A DNA stretch of 64,000 bases from positions 7,721-71,720 of the forward strand of contig NZ_JANSHI010000015.1 of assembly GCF_047461615.1 (NCBI RefSeq). Reading direction: 5' to 3'. Under the pieces are notes generated by a model. That model was not told the origin of the DNA. It ran no database searches and saw only the letters and a program-made list of their open reading frames with translations. The first letter of the stretch is position 1, and every line of letters starts with the position of its first letter. Positions 34,494 to 43,616 of this stretch are shown one piece after another. Both the position numbers and the translations under genes were made by a program. This DNA is from Thermostichus sp047461615 (GTDB lineage: Bacteria > Cyanobacteriota > Cyanobacteriia > Thermostichales > Thermostichaceae).

Positions 34494-35486
34494 TTACTTT
34501 TTCAGCCAGCTAAACATGGCCCGCAGCTCCTTGCCCACTTTCTCAATGGGGTGCTCGGCCTCGCGGCGGCGCATCGCAGTCAACACCGGTTTACCTGCCT
34601 GGTTTTCTAGGACAAACTCGCGGGCAAACTGGCCACTTTGGATCTCAGCAAGGATGCGCTTCATCTCGGCACGGACTTGCTCCGTGATGACGCGGGGGCC
34701 ACGGGTGTAGTCGCCGTATTCCGCCGTGTTGGAGATGCTCTGGCGCATTTTCTCCAGCCCTCCCTCGACGATGAGATCCACAATTAACTTAACTTCGTGC
34801 AGGCACTCGAAGTAGGCCAGCTCCGGCTGATAGCCTGCTTCCACCAACGTCTCAAACCCCGCTTTGATCAGGGCCGTAAGGCCGCCGCAGAGCACCACTT
34901 GCTCGCCGAAGAGATCGGTCTCGGCCTCTTCCCGAAAGGTGGTCTCGAGGATGCCAGCTCGAGTGCCGCCAATCGCCTTGGCATAGGCCATGGCCCGCTC
35001 CCGCGCCATCCCGGAGGCATCCTGATAGACAGCAAAGAGACAGGGCACCCCCTGCCCCTCTAGGTAAGTGCGCCGCACCAGGTGACCAGGGCCTTTGGGA
35101 GCCACCATGATGACGTCGATATCCGGGGGGGGTTGAATCTGGCCAAAGTGGATGTTGAAGCCGTGGGCAAATAGAAGCACCTTGCCCGGCCGCAGATGGG
35201 GGCAAATCTCGCTCTGGAAGACAGCCTTTTGGACTTCATCGGGCAAGAGGATCATCACCCAGTCAGCGGCAGCAGCGGCATCGGCCACCGTCTTGACAGT
35301 CAACCCCTCCTGCTCGGCTTTGGGCCAAGAGGGGCTGCCGGGGTAGAGGCCGACGAGGACGTTGACACCGCTGTCGCGCAGGTTGAGAGCGTGGGCGTGC
35401 CCCTGGCTGCCGTAGCCAATGATGGCCACCGTCTGGCCGTTTAGGAACTCTAGGTTGGCGTCGGTATCGTAGTAGAGGCGAGCCAT
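34494..35486 (-). CDS. ilvC: Ketol-acid reductoisomerase (NADP+)
   Basis: The second enzyme of branched-chain amino acid synthesis: it isomerises and reduces acetolactate to dihydroxyisovalerate. It has 330 residues, the short class I form. The NADPH site is IIGYGSQGHAHALNLRDSG; metal-binding residues fall in ETTFREEAETDLFGEQ and LIVDLIVEGG / SNTAEYGDYTRG. ATG at 35486. It takes the product of ilvB, found 5.6 kb away on the same strand. Confidence 0.97.
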   Translation of the reverse strand: MARLYYDTDANLEFLNGQTVAIIGYGSQGHAHALNLRDSGVNVLVGLYPGSPSWPKAEQEGLTVKTVADAAAAADWVMILLPDEVQKAVFQSEICPHLRPGKVLLFAHGFNIHFGQIQPPPDIDVIMVAPKGPGHLVRRTYLEGQGVPCLFAVYQDASGMARERAMAYAKAIGGTRAGILETTFREEAETDLFGEQVVLCGGLTALIKAGFETLVEAGYQPELAYFECLHEVKLIVDLIVEGGLEKMRQSISNTAEYGDYTRGPRVITEQVRAEMKRILAEIQSGQFAREFVLENQAGKPVLTAMRRREAEHPIEKVGKELRAMFSWLKK

Positions 35487-35556
35487 ACTTAGGCTGGGTA
35501 GGGAGTAGCTGCGTTTGAACTAGGATACCAGGATGGCAGGGAAAAACAGAGCAGGT

Positions 35557-36993
35557 TCAGTGGCCATAGTGAACGGTCTTCACCCACCTCAGCCGTTTGG
35601 GTTGCACACACATCCGAGCCGTGGTGACAATCATAACCGGCAGCCAGTGGAGCATGTAGAGCAACCCCAGGACCGTACGCCACCACAGTTGCCGCCCGCG
35701 TAGCCCCTCCACCTGGCGCAGGCCGCGATAGAAGGCCAGGGTCAGGGATCCCATAACTAGAGCGTTCAGGGGAAGCAGCACTGAGGAGTGGCCCGTCAAC
35801 AGCACCCAGAGGGTATCGGGAACCAAAGCCATGGGCAGCAGATACTGGGAGATAAAGAAAGCCCAGAGATCAACGGTCTTGGCCACGCCTAGGCGACCGC
35901 TGAGGATCCCTGGCCAATAGTCAAGGTAACGCTGGTAACCCCCTTCTGCCCAACGACAACGCTGGTACCAAAGGCTTTTCCAAGAGGTAACCCCCTCTTC
36001 GACAATAGCGGGCTCGGTGAGGAAGGCAATATCCACCCCTGCCAGGTGGAGCTTCAAGGTGAGGTCCAGGTCGTCGGTGAGGGTGCTTTCGTTCCAGCCG
36101 CCGCACTTTTCCAGAACATCTCGCCGTACCAACTGGCCGTTGCCCCGCAGTTCGCCAATACCCCCGATGAGTACCCGCTGCTGTTGCAAGTAGGCATCGG
36201 AGGCCATCTCTGCCACCTGGCCCAGCGTCCAGAAGTTGACGTCGGGGTTGCTCAGGGCTTTGCGCACCTGTACAGCACCTACTGCCCGCCGACCAGGACG
36301 AGGAGGCTGAGCAAATAAAGGCAGGGTGCGAACCAGTAGATCCGAGGGCACAATGGCGTCGGCATCACAGACAAGGATAATCTCTCCCTGGGTCAGGGGA
36401 AGGACCTCGTTAAGGGCACCAGACTTTCCGCCCCCTCGCCCTGGGGGCCGCCGGTAAACTCGGAGGTGCGGCAGCCATTTTTGGGCCTCCTGCAGGATGT
36501 CTGGGGTGGCATCGCTGCTGGCGTCATCAATGGCCCAGAGCTCTAGATGGCTGCGAGGGTAGTCCAGCTGGCTAAGGCTGTGCAGCAGCCGCGGTAGCAC
36601 AGCGCTCTCGTTTTTGGCCGGGATCAGCACCGTTACCCGCGGCAGAGGCGGCTCCTGCAAGGCCAAAGCCTCTGAGGGAAGGTTGGGAGATCCCTTGTCA
36701 ACCTCGTCTCCAACTGGGGTTTCCAGGGAGTGAAGCCGTAAGGGAGGCGGCGGCTCTGCCGGCTGTAGGCGAAACAGGCGGTTGACGTGGATAACCATGA
36801 AGGTAGCTAGGCCAACAGTAAGCCAACGGGCCACGGCTACCTGATGCATCAGGCTCACTACCCCCCACACCATCGCCAAAACTAGCAGAGCTTTAAGCCG
36901 GCGGCGCTGGGCTGAGGTAAGCAGCCACTCGGGGAGATCCAGATCCTCAAGGGGAACCGCCTCTGACCAGACAAACTCAGACATGGGGAGCAT
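35557..36993 (-). CDS. mgdA: Beta-monoglucosyldiacylglycerol synthase
   Basis: A GT2 membrane glycosyltransferase that moves glucose from UDP-glucose to diacylglycerol, the first step of galactolipid synthesis in cyanobacteria. It has 478 residues from the ATG at 36993 (another ATG lies at 36984). All processive GT2 motifs are present: AIDDASSDAT, CDADAIV, ESTLTDDLDL and QRCRWAEGGYQRYLDYW. The C-terminal segments ISQYLLPMALVP and CVQPKRLRWVKTVHYGH closely match the Synechocystis enzyme as I recall it. Two membrane segments near the N terminus and several near the C terminus. It would supply glucolipid for thylakoid membranes. Confidence 0.9.
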   Translation of the reverse strand: MLPMSEFVWSEAVPLEDLDLPEWLLTSAQRRRLKALLVLAMVWGVVSLMHQVAVARWLTVGLATFMVIHVNRLFRLQPAEPPPPLRLHSLETPVGDEVDKGSPNLPSEALALQEPPLPRVTVLIPAKNESAVLPRLLHSLSQLDYPRSHLELWAIDDASSDATPDILQEAQKWLPHLRVYRRPPGRGGGKSGALNEVLPLTQGEIILVCDADAIVPSDLLVRTLPLFAQPPRPGRRAVGAVQVRKALSNPDVNFWTLGQVAEMASDAYLQQQRVLIGGIGELRGNGQLVRRDVLEKCGGWNESTLTDDLDLTLKLHLAGVDIAFLTEPAIVEEGVTSWKSLWYQRCRWAEGGYQRYLDYWPGILSGRLGVAKTVDLWAFFISQYLLPMALVPDTLWVLLTGHSSVLLPLNALVMGSLTLAFYRGLRQVEGLRGRQLWWRTVLGLLYMLHWLPVMIVTTARMCVQPKRLRWVKTVHYGH

Positions 36994-37164
36994 CTTGTCG
37001 GTAACAGCTTTGCCCAAATCAACCGGCTTGCCTAAACCTAGGCCTGGCGGCTGTTCAGAGGTCGTTAATAGTCACCACCGGGTTGTCACCGAGTTGGGCT
37101 GAAAACCTAAGCTCCTGGGCTGCCACCCCTGCAGCAAGGGATCCCTCCTGCCCCAATGGGGAGC

Positions 37165-37626
37165 TCATGGGTTGCCACGAATTTCCTTGATGACCCCATC
37201 TTCAAGCAGGATCTCCACCTGCATTTTCTGAATCAGATTGTCTCCCTTTTGCACGTAGAAGAAGCTCTCCACGCTGCCCTGCAGCACCTCCCGGTTCAGT
37301 TCCAGGTCGCTCAGTTGGTTGAGCTGCTGGAGCAACTGGTTTTTCTGATCCAGGAGCCTAACCTTTTGCTCGTTCACGCGGCTTTTCACTGCTTCCACCT
37401 GCTGGAGCACCTGAGGGCTATTGGGGTTAGGGCTTTGCTTTTCGATTTCGGCAATGGCCCGCTTACCCTGAAACTCCAGTTGCTGTATCTGAGCATCGGT
37501 GGCTTCAATCTGCCGCTCCAATTGCTCCCGCATTTCTTTCTTCCAGAGGGGGGTGACCACCACCTTAACAGGGATGGTGCGCTTGAGCAGTAACTGAGTG
37601 CCGTTGCCGACGTTGTTTTCTTCCAT
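37165..37626 (-). CDS. YlqD-like coiled-coil protein
   Basis: A 153-residue protein from the ATG at 37626. After a short basic beta segment (LLLKRTIPVKVVVTPLWKKE) come two helical stretches of coiled-coil character (MREQLERQIEATDAQIQQLEFQ and QVLQQVEAVKSRVNEQ), then a beta-rich end (FFYVQKGDNLIQKMQVEILLEDG). This order matches the YlqD family shared by Firmicutes and cyanobacteria, whose function is unknown. It is monocistronic by position, 147+ bp from its neighbours. Confidence 0.75.
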   Translation of the reverse strand: MEENNVGNGTQLLLKRTIPVKVVVTPLWKKEMREQLERQIEATDAQIQQLEFQGKRAIAEIEKQSPNPNSPQVLQQVEAVKSRVNEQKVRLLDQKNQLLQQLNQLSDLELNREVLQGSVESFFYVQKGDNLIQKMQVEILLEDGVIKEIRGNP

Positions 37627-37901
37627 AAGACCGATACCAGGCAGACAATCGAGCAAACTGGGGCTGTAGAAATCTCCCCTCAAAACCCTGGACTTGGGGA
37701 AGGAAAGCTCAGCAGACTAAATCCTCTCCTGCTGAGCCGAAGGAAAACACACCTACTCTATCCTACTGGCTGGGATCCCTGCGGTAAAGTCTGGGCTGGG
37801 GCGAAATGGCAGCTTTGATTAAGGATCTTGAAGGTCGCTGCCCTGCGGCGGCGCGAAGTCAGTTAGCGTGAAAGACGGTGTTCTCGGATTTTGCAGCAGC
37901 C

Positions 37902-38888
37902 ATGAGCGAACTGGCCTCAACTCCCTTGCGGCCCTCGGCAGGGGCTGCCCAGCCAGTGCGGATCGCCTCCCGCAAAAGCGAGCTGGCTTTGGCCCAGACC
38001 TACTGGGTAATGGGACAGTTGCAGGCCCACCATCCAGGATTGCCGCTGGAGCTGCACACGCTTTCCACCCAGGGAGACATCATCCTAGATGTGGCGCTGG
38101 CCAAAATTGGAGACAAGGGCTTGTTTACCAAGGAGTTGGAGGTCAGTCTGCTCAACGGCAGTAGCGATCTGGCAGTGCACAGCCTCAAGGATTTGCCCAC
38201 CCGTTTGCCAGAGGGCCTGGTACTAGGAGCGATTACGCAGAGGGAGGATCCTTTGGACGCGCTGGTGCTGCGGGAGGAGCTGCGTGGCTACCAACTCGCC
38301 ACCCTGCCCGAAGGGACGGTGATTGGCACTTCGTCGCTACGGCGACTGGCCCAACTGCGCCACGCCTTTCCCCACTTGCAGTTTAAGGACGTGCGGGGCA
38401 ACCTTAACACGCGCTTGGCCAAGCTGGATCGGGGGGAGTACGACGGCCTGATTTTGGCGGTGGCCGGCCTAAAGCGGCTGGGCAAAACCGACCGGATCCA
38501 CGAGGTGCTGGATCCCAGTGTGTCTCTGTACGCCGTTGGCCAGGGATCCCTCGGCATCGAGTGCCGGCAGGGGGACGAGCGGATTCTGGAGCTCATCCGA
38601 CCCTTGGCTGATGCGGAGGCGACAGCCCGCTGTTTGGCCGAGCGAGCTTTCCTGCGGGCTTTGGAAGGAGGGTGTCAAGTGCCCATCGGCGTCCACAGCC
38701 AAGTCCAAGGGGAGGCGTTGCACCTAACCGGTATGGTGGCCGACCTGGATGGCCGACGGCTCATCCGCGATACTCAGACGGGATCCACCGCCGATCCGGA
38801 AGCGGTTGGGGTGGCCCTGGCGGAGAAGCTGAAGCAGCAGGGAGCCGACGAGATCTTGCAGGAGATCTTTGCCCGGGCTCGCTGCTAA
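37902..38888 (+). CDS. hemC: Hydroxymethylbilane synthase (porphobilinogen deaminase)
   Basis: It polymerises four porphobilinogens into hydroxymethylbilane for haem, chlorophyll and bilin synthesis. It has 328 residues from the ATG at 37902; a GTG at 37878 would add 8. Motifs: RIASRKSELALAQTYWV, GDKGLFTKELEVSLL, DLAVHSLKDLPT, GTSSLRRLAQL, DVRGNLNTRL and the dipyrromethane cofactor Cys in EGGCQVPIG. All are intact. It stands alone between a YlqD-like gene and an unrecognised secreted protein. Confidence 0.96.
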   Translation: MSELASTPLRPSAGAAQPVRIASRKSELALAQTYWVMGQLQAHHPGLPLELHTLSTQGDIILDVALAKIGDKGLFTKELEVSLLNGSSDLAVHSLKDLPTRLPEGLVLGAITQREDPLDALVLREELRGYQLATLPEGTVIGTSSLRRLAQLRHAFPHLQFKDVRGNLNTRLAKLDRGEYDGLILAVAGLKRLGKTDRIHEVLDPSVSLYAVGQGSLGIECRQGDERILELIRPLADAEATARCLAERAFLRALEGGCQVPIGVHSQVQGEALHLTGMVADLDGRRLIRDTQTGSTADPEAVGVALAEKLKQQGADEILQEIFARARC

Positions 38889-38928
38889 ATTCTCTTGGCT
38901 AGCTCTCGGGAAACTGGCCAAGGGAAAG

Positions 38929-38969
38929 AAAAACGGCAGGGAGAGTTTTAGATCCCCCCCTCTGCCGTT
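38929..38969 (-). terminator. Intrinsic terminator on the minus strand after the secreted protein
   Basis: Arms AACGGCAG (38932-38939) and CTGCCGTT (38962-38969) form an 8-bp perfect stem with a 22-nt loop. On the minus strand the stem is followed by TTTTTCTTT (38933 down to 38925). It lies 20 bp after the stop of the minus-strand gene that ends at 38990 and so probably ends that transcript. On the plus strand, after hemC, no T-run follows, so it would not serve hemC well. Confidence 0.7.
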
Positions 38970-38989
38970 ACTGCTGCCAAGGACTTGCC

Positions 38990-39694
38990 TCAGATAGGGA
39001 ACTCACATTCACAGCAGCAGTAGTTGAGCTCCACCTTAGCTTCCAAGACAGCCGTGTCGTCTTGAACCACCAACGTAACCTTGTTGTTGGCAACTTCAGC
39101 GGGCGAGAGCGTTAGGGTTTTGGTAAAAGTCTGACCTGTCGAACTAACAGGTGAAGCGTATAGGAACCCCGATTGAGTTAGAGTGCCGCCGTTATACACG
39201 TAGTACTTGTCGTTGCCCGCATCCGGAGAACTGTTGCTGCTAGCCGGCAAATTGTTGCGGTAGGCAAACGTCAGAGTACCTCCCAGCCGGCAGCCTGCTT
39301 TACAAGGAGGATTCCATTGAAAAGTGTGAGCAAAGACTTTATTTGGGTTTGGTTCTGACCAGTTGGTAGTTCCATAAGGACCCTGGAGATTGCTCCAAAT
39401 GGTGGCTGGAATCTCTGGCTGCAAAGGAACAGCGGGGCTGGGTGGCGGAGCCTGCAGCCTCACCGACTGCAACCTCATGGGCCGAGGGCAGGGGAGCGTG
39501 GGCAACGGTCTTGGAGAGGGGAGAATGGGGATCTGGCGGAACAGCTCATCGATGGCCTCAGTTTCGGGAACAGGGGAGGGCGCGGGTCGCCCCCAAAACA
39601 GATCTCTACCAGAGGCAATCGAGGAAGGGCCATAGCTCCAGAAACCAAAAGAGACTAGAGCCAGTATACCTAGGCCCAGGCCTGTTTTTTTCAT
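38990..39694 (-). CDS. Unrecognised secreted protein with a C-terminal Cys cluster
   Basis: A 234-residue protein I do not recognise. Residues 1-28 form a signal peptide or membrane anchor (MKKTGLGLGILALVSFGFWS). Residues 35-95 are Pro-rich (RPAPSPVPE, LPSPRPLPTLPCPRP, APPPSPAVP). The C-terminal 135 residues look like a beta-rich domain with Trp, Asn, Thr and Ser in abundance, with Cys pairs CKAGC and a final NYCCCECEF. It is probably exported and disulfide-linked or metal-binding. The region is more AT-rich than its neighbours and holds none of the GGATCC motifs common elsewhere, which suggests a recently acquired or fast-changing gene. ATG at 39694; an intrinsic terminator follows it. Confidence 0.65.
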   Translation of the reverse strand: MKKTGLGLGILALVSFGFWSYGPSSIASGRDLFWGRPAPSPVPETEAIDELFRQIPILPSPRPLPTLPCPRPMRLQSVRLQAPPPSPAVPLQPEIPATIWSNLQGPYGTTNWSEPNPNKVFAHTFQWNPPCKAGCRLGGTLTFAYRNNLPASSNSSPDAGNDKYYVYNGGTLTQSGFLYASPVSSTGQTFTKTLTLSPAEVANNKVTLVVQDDTAVLEAKVELNYCCCECEFPI

Positions 39695-39819
39695 TGACGT
39701 TCTCCAAGAAACTTTCTACCAATAAAGACTTTTCAGAGAAGAGTAAGTTCCCTAAGTGTCGCGATTTTTGTAAACTTCTATTGACTCTTGAGCTCTTGAG
39801 AAAGCCAAAGGAAAGATTC

Positions 39820-41229
39820 CTAGGCATTGAAGATACGTCTCTCAAACTTCAGCCCAAGCCAGATCACGCCGATCCCACAGACCACCAGCACCGCCGATTT
39901 GGTCATCAGGTTGGTCTGGTACTCGAAAAAGCGGGTCAGCACCACCAAGGTCAGGCCCAATAGCCCCTGCCAGAAGCGGCTCCGCCGCCCCTGCTGCAGC
40001 CCTTCCCAGCAGAGCACTGCCGACAATCCCACGAGCAAAAGGGTCACGATCCAGGGAGCAAAGAAGGCCAAGGCTACCTTTGCGGTCAGGTTCAAAGGCA
40101 GGGCGCTGCGGATCCCCAGCAAAAGCGCCAAGGCAACCAGCGAGAACAGAACGGCAGCATCCTTCAGCCAAGCAGAAACGGGCTGGGAACTCTTTGCCTG
40201 CCAGCCCTGCCACCAGCTCCAACCGGCTAGCAATAGCAATCCTGCTGCCGACAGGCCCGCCCAGGGATCCACAGTTTGGACTAAGGGTACAGGTTTGAGA
40301 TCCCAGTCCCAAAGCTCACGAAAGCTCCAGAGGTAGAGGAGAAAGCCCAACCCCAGGAAGGCCAGCCCCTCCGCCGTCGAGTCCAAATCCAAGCCTTGCT
40401 CCTGCTCGCCCTCCTGGCCATCTTCTCCGGTCAAGATCTGGCCTAGCCACTGCCCACGGCGTTGGTGCCAAAAGCCCAGCCCCCAGACGACAGCAAGACC
40501 AAGCAGCAGCCAGAGGGTCAAGCTTTCTGCAGACCTGTCCCAGCGCCCTGCCAACCTTTCTAGCGCCAGGCCGAAATTCACCAATGCCAAAGCCAAGATC
40601 CAACGGGAGCGGCACCCATAGGCAAGGGGCAGCAATAGGCCAAGGGCCAGCCAGGGGTAGAGAGGATCCAGAGCCGAGCCGATCCCCTCCTCCCACAGGG
40701 TAGTTATCCCAGCCAGGGCGAATAAGAGACAGGCCAAGATGCCGCTGGGGGTGTGGACCAAGCTGTAGGCCATGGCCAGGCTGCCCAGCCCCCAGGCCAA
40801 GAACAAGCCCGCCGGGGATCCCCCGATTTGAACCCACTGGGCCGTCAGGCCAATGGCAGCCCCCAAAGACAGCTCGCCGGCAATCAACAAGGCGCTGCCC
40901 AAGCGTGGGGAGCCCTGCTGCCTAAGCCGAAAGCCGGCCCCCTGCAGCCCCAGCGTGAGAGCCAGGGATCCCAAGGCTCTGACCCAGCGGGGAATGGCGT
41001 CCCAGTTGGCGGCCACGAAGGAGATCGCCCCCAAGCCCACTAGCACGGCGCCAAACAGCAGCAGCAACAGGGTAAAGCGGCTGCCGGCTGTTCGCGGCAA
41101 GCTCTCTAGCTGGTAGTACTCCCGCAGGCGATCCCGTTGGGCAGGTTCGATCAACCCCTGCTCCACCCAGGTGTTCAGCAGGTCGGCCAGTTGACGGCGG
41201 AAGCGGTCGTCGGGGCGGGGAGAAGTCAC
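39820..41229 (-). CDS. DUF2157 integral membrane protein
   Basis: About 469 residues with some twelve hydrophobic segments. The N-terminal cytosolic part (RRQLADLLNTWVEQGLIEPAQRDRLREYY) and the first helices (FTLLLLLFGAVLVGLGAISFVAANWDAIP) are typical of DUF2157. Function is unknown. The open frame runs up to 41391, but that extension reads through a repetitive element (LPLGKGLGVGA), so I place the start at a GTG at 41229 with GGGA 8 nt upstream; a TTG at 41244 is also possible. It lies 49 bp after purC on the same strand. Confidence 0.75.
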   Translation of the reverse strand: MTSPRPDDRFRRQLADLLNTWVEQGLIEPAQRDRLREYYQLESLPRTAGSRFTLLLLLFGAVLVGLGAISFVAANWDAIPRWVRALGSLALTLGLQGAGFRLRQQGSPRLGSALLIAGELSLGAAIGLTAQWVQIGGSPAGLFLAWGLGSLAMAYSLVHTPSGILACLLFALAGITTLWEEGIGSALDPLYPWLALGLLLPLAYGCRSRWILALALVNFGLALERLAGRWDRSAESLTLWLLLGLAVVWGLGFWHQRRGQWLGQILTGEDGQEGEQEQGLDLDSTAEGLAFLGLGFLLYLWSFRELWDWDLKPVPLVQTVDPWAGLSAAGLLLLAGWSWWQGWQAKSSQPVSAWLKDAAVLFSLVALALLLGIRSALPLNLTAKVALAFFAPWIVTLLLVGLSAVLCWEGLQQGRRSRFWQGLLGLTLVVLTRFFEYQTNLMTKSAVLVVCGIGVIWLGLKFERRIFNA

Positions 41230-41278
41230 AGGGGATCCCGTCAAGGTGCCGGGTGTAGCAGGGTATGTCGCCAGTATT

Positions 41279-42058
41279 CTAGCCCCCACCCCCAACCCCT
41301 TTCCCAAAGGGAGAGGGGAGATTGGGATCCGTAGCCTGGAGCACCCGCTGCAGCACCTCTTGGTAGCCGGCTGCCGGATCGCCGAGATCAAAGCGAAAGA
41401 GGTCTTTATCCAGCACTCGTGGCTCAGCTCCCTCCAGATCCCACAGGCGGCAGGTGTCGGGGCTAATTTCGTCCGCTAGCCAGATCTGCCCTTCCTCGTC
41501 CAAGCCAAACTCCAACTTAAAGTCCACCAGCTCCAGCCGGCAGCGCCTCCAGAAGTCGCGAAGGTGAGTGTTGACTGCCAAAGCCAGGGATCCCAACACC
41601 TCCACTTGCTCTGGCGTGGCCAGGCGCAACAGGCGGATGTGGTCGGGAGTCACCAGGGGATCCCCCAGGGCGTCGTTTTTGTAGTAAAACTCCACCAGCG
41701 GCGGCTGGATAGGAAGCCCCTGCTCCAGGCCCAGGCGCTTGCAGAGGCTGCCGGCAGCACGGTTGCGCACCACCACTTCTAAGGGCAGGATCCGCAGGGC
41801 GCGCACCTGCATCTCATGAGGGCCGGTCTGGGCCAGAAAGTGGTTGCGGATGCCCTGCTGCGCCAGGTAGGCAAACACCCGGCTAGAGACGGTGCAGTTG
41901 ACCTCCCCCTTGCCGGCGATAGATCCCCGCTTTTGGGCATTAAAAGCCGTGGCGTCGTCTTTGTACTGGCAGAGGTAAACCTGGGGATCGGCGGTGCGGT
42001 AGACCCGTTTGGCTTTGCCCTCGTAGAGGAGCTCTTGGGGCGTGGGCAAGGAGGACAT
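41279..42058 (-). CDS. purC: Phosphoribosylaminoimidazole-succinocarboxamide synthase
   Basis: SAICAR synthetase of purine biosynthesis, 259 residues from the ATG at 42058. Motifs: LLYEGKAKRVYRT, the ATP-binding KRGSIAGKGEVNC, EVVVRNRAAGSL, LVDFKLEFG and LADEISPDTCRLWD. The enzyme proper ends near VLQRVLQATD. The last 14 residues (LPSPFGKGVGGGG with the stop) are encoded by a repetitive hairpin element that has replaced or extended the 3' end. It lies 9 bp downstream of the sugar transferase gene. Confidence 0.95.
   Translation of the reverse strand: MSSLPTPQELLYEGKAKRVYRTADPQVYLCQYKDDATAFNAQKRGSIAGKGEVNCTVSSRVFAYLAQQGIRNHFLAQTGPHEMQVRALRILPLEVVVRNRAAGSLCKRLGLEQGLPIQPPLVEFYYKNDALGDPLVTPDHIRLLRLATPEQVEVLGSLALAVNTHLRDFWRRCRLELVDFKLEFGLDEEGQIWLADEISPDTCRLWDLEGAEPRVLDKDLFRFDLGDPAAGYQEVLQRVLQATDPNLPSPFGKGVGGGG
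41283..41320. repeat. REP-like hairpin element overlapping the purC 3' end
   Basis: CCCCTTTCCC (41296-41305), the loop AAA, and GGGAGAGGGG (41309-41318) form a 10-bp hairpin with one G-T pair, flanked by a run of CCCCCACCCCCAA. Elements of this form are scattered in many cyanobacterial and other bacterial genomes, where they give peptides such as SPFGKGVGG when they enter genes. Here it supplies the C terminus of PurC. Only one copy was noticed in the window. Confidence 0.7.
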
Positions 42059-42067
42059 GAGCAACCC

Positions 42068-43528
42068 CTAATATCCGTTCAACCGTCCGCGGATCCCTTG
42101 CCAGAGGGTGATGGCCAGGATGCGCAGATCCAGCCACAGAGACCAGTTTTGCACGTAGTAGAGATCATACTGGGTGCGGCGGGCAATGCTGGTGTCTCCC
42201 CGCAGGCCGTGGATCTGGGCCCAGCCGGTAAGGCCGCTTTTCACCAAGTGCCGATCTGGATACTTGGGGATCTCCTGGCTAAACTGCTCCACGAAGTAGG
42301 GCCGCTCGGGGCGAGGGCCCACCAGGCTCATTTCCCCCTTCAAAACGTTCCAAAGCTGGGGAAGCTCGTCCAGATTGGTGCGGCGCAAAAAGGCTCCTAT
42401 CTTGGTTCGACGCGGATCCCCAGGGCGCGTCCAGCCCGGTTGCCCAGGCTCCTCCGCATCTACCCGCATGGTGCGGAACTTGGCAATCCAAAAGCGCCGC
42501 CCATCCAAGCTTACCCGCTCCTGCCAATACAGGATGGGGCCAGGGCTGCTGCAGGCCACCAGCAGAGCGATGACCAGGAAGAGCGGGCTAAGCAACACCA
42601 GACCCAGGGAGGCCCCTAGGATATCTACAGCGCGCTTGAGGAAACGGTTGTGGGCATAGCGCAGAGGGGGCTGCCGCAGCGTCAGCAGCGGGATCCCATC
42701 CAGAGAGTGAAACTGGAGGTTAACGGTTAAGAAGCTGAGAAAATCTGGCACCAGGCGCACTTGAACGGAGAGGGCTTGCAAGCTCAGCAAGAGGGGCGCA
42801 GAGGCCAACTGGGGCTGCCCAAACCACACCTCCTGGATCTCAGGGTGAGCCTGTACATAGGCCACCAGATGAGCGGGCTCAAGCCGCTCCAGCTTCTGCA
42901 GAGGCCCCGGCTCTGGCGCCGAGGGATCCCCAGCCACGGCCCAAGCCTTGATCTCGAACCCCAAGGCCGGACAGCGCTCTAGCCGCTCCAGCACCTCGGC
43001 CAAAAGCAGTCCGGATCCCACCCAGATGACCCGTCGCCTCCCCTGACCGCGGGCGTATAGCCAGCCCATGCCCAGCCGCAGCGCTGCCCGCATTACTGTC
43101 AAGCCGAGCAGAGCCAGCAGGCCAGCATAGCCCACCACCAAGCGTGAGAGCGAGACGGAGCGCACGAAGAAGGCCCCTGCCAGCACCAGGCCGAAGGTCA
43201 CCCCCAGCCCCAGCAGCAAGCTGGCCCATTCTTCAAAGCGAGATAGGCGCTTTGATTCGCCGTATCCTCCCAAACCGGCCTGAACGCCCCAGTAGCTGAG
43301 AACGGTCAGCAACCCCAAGCCAGCGTAAACATCCCACGGCAAAAGCTGGTGAGGGCCTAGGCTGCGCAGCCAGTAAGCTGCCCCGAAGGCCAGCCAAATA
43401 CAGAGCCCATCCCCAAAACAGGCCAAGGGCACCCACAGGTGGTGCGGATCTAGGCTCAGGGTGTAGCTACCCAAAAAGGGCCCCGTCCTCCTCCAAGAGG
43501 ACTGCCTCTGGCTAAAGGGATTGGCCAA
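42068..43528 (-). CDS. Exopolysaccharide polyprenyl glycosylphosphotransferase
   Basis: A 486-residue bacterial sugar transferase (WbaP/ExoY type) that moves a sugar-1-phosphate to undecaprenyl phosphate and starts a capsule or exopolysaccharide unit. The N-terminal half has about four to five membrane segments and a CoA-binding-like domain (RRVIWVGSGLLLAEVLERLE). The catalytic C-terminal part shows KRAVDILGASLGLVLLSPLF, FRTMRVDAEEPGQPG, RRTNLDELPQLWNVLKGEMS and LVGPRPERPYFVEQF. The start is a TTG at 43528, supported by GGAG 7 nt upstream. It lies 9 bp before purC, an odd pairing that is probably only shared transcription. Confidence 0.92.
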   Translation of the reverse strand: MANPFSQRQSSWRRTGPFLGSYTLSLDPHHLWVPLACFGDGLCIWLAFGAAYWLRSLGPHQLLPWDVYAGLGLLTVLSYWGVQAGLGGYGESKRLSRFEEWASLLLGLGVTFGLVLAGAFFVRSVSLSRLVVGYAGLLALLGLTVMRAALRLGMGWLYARGQGRRRVIWVGSGLLLAEVLERLERCPALGFEIKAWAVAGDPSAPEPGPLQKLERLEPAHLVAYVQAHPEIQEVWFGQPQLASAPLLLSLQALSVQVRLVPDFLSFLTVNLQFHSLDGIPLLTLRQPPLRYAHNRFLKRAVDILGASLGLVLLSPLFLVIALLVACSSPGPILYWQERVSLDGRRFWIAKFRTMRVDAEEPGQPGWTRPGDPRRTKIGAFLRRTNLDELPQLWNVLKGEMSLVGPRPERPYFVEQFSQEIPKYPDRHLVKSGLTGWAQIHGLRGDTSIARRTQYDLYYVQNWSLWLDLRILAITLWQGIRGRLNGY

Positions 43529-43616
43529 GAACTGTCTCCTCTAGAGTCCAGACTGGGATTCTAGTGGTTGGCCGTCCCAACTGGCCAGAGAGCTGCCCTA
43601 GCCAACCTAGAGGACA

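Noticed and set aside
41230..41391. N-terminal extension of the DUF2157 protein
   Set aside because: It is read through the REP-like repeat and the purC 3' end, with no conserved residues.
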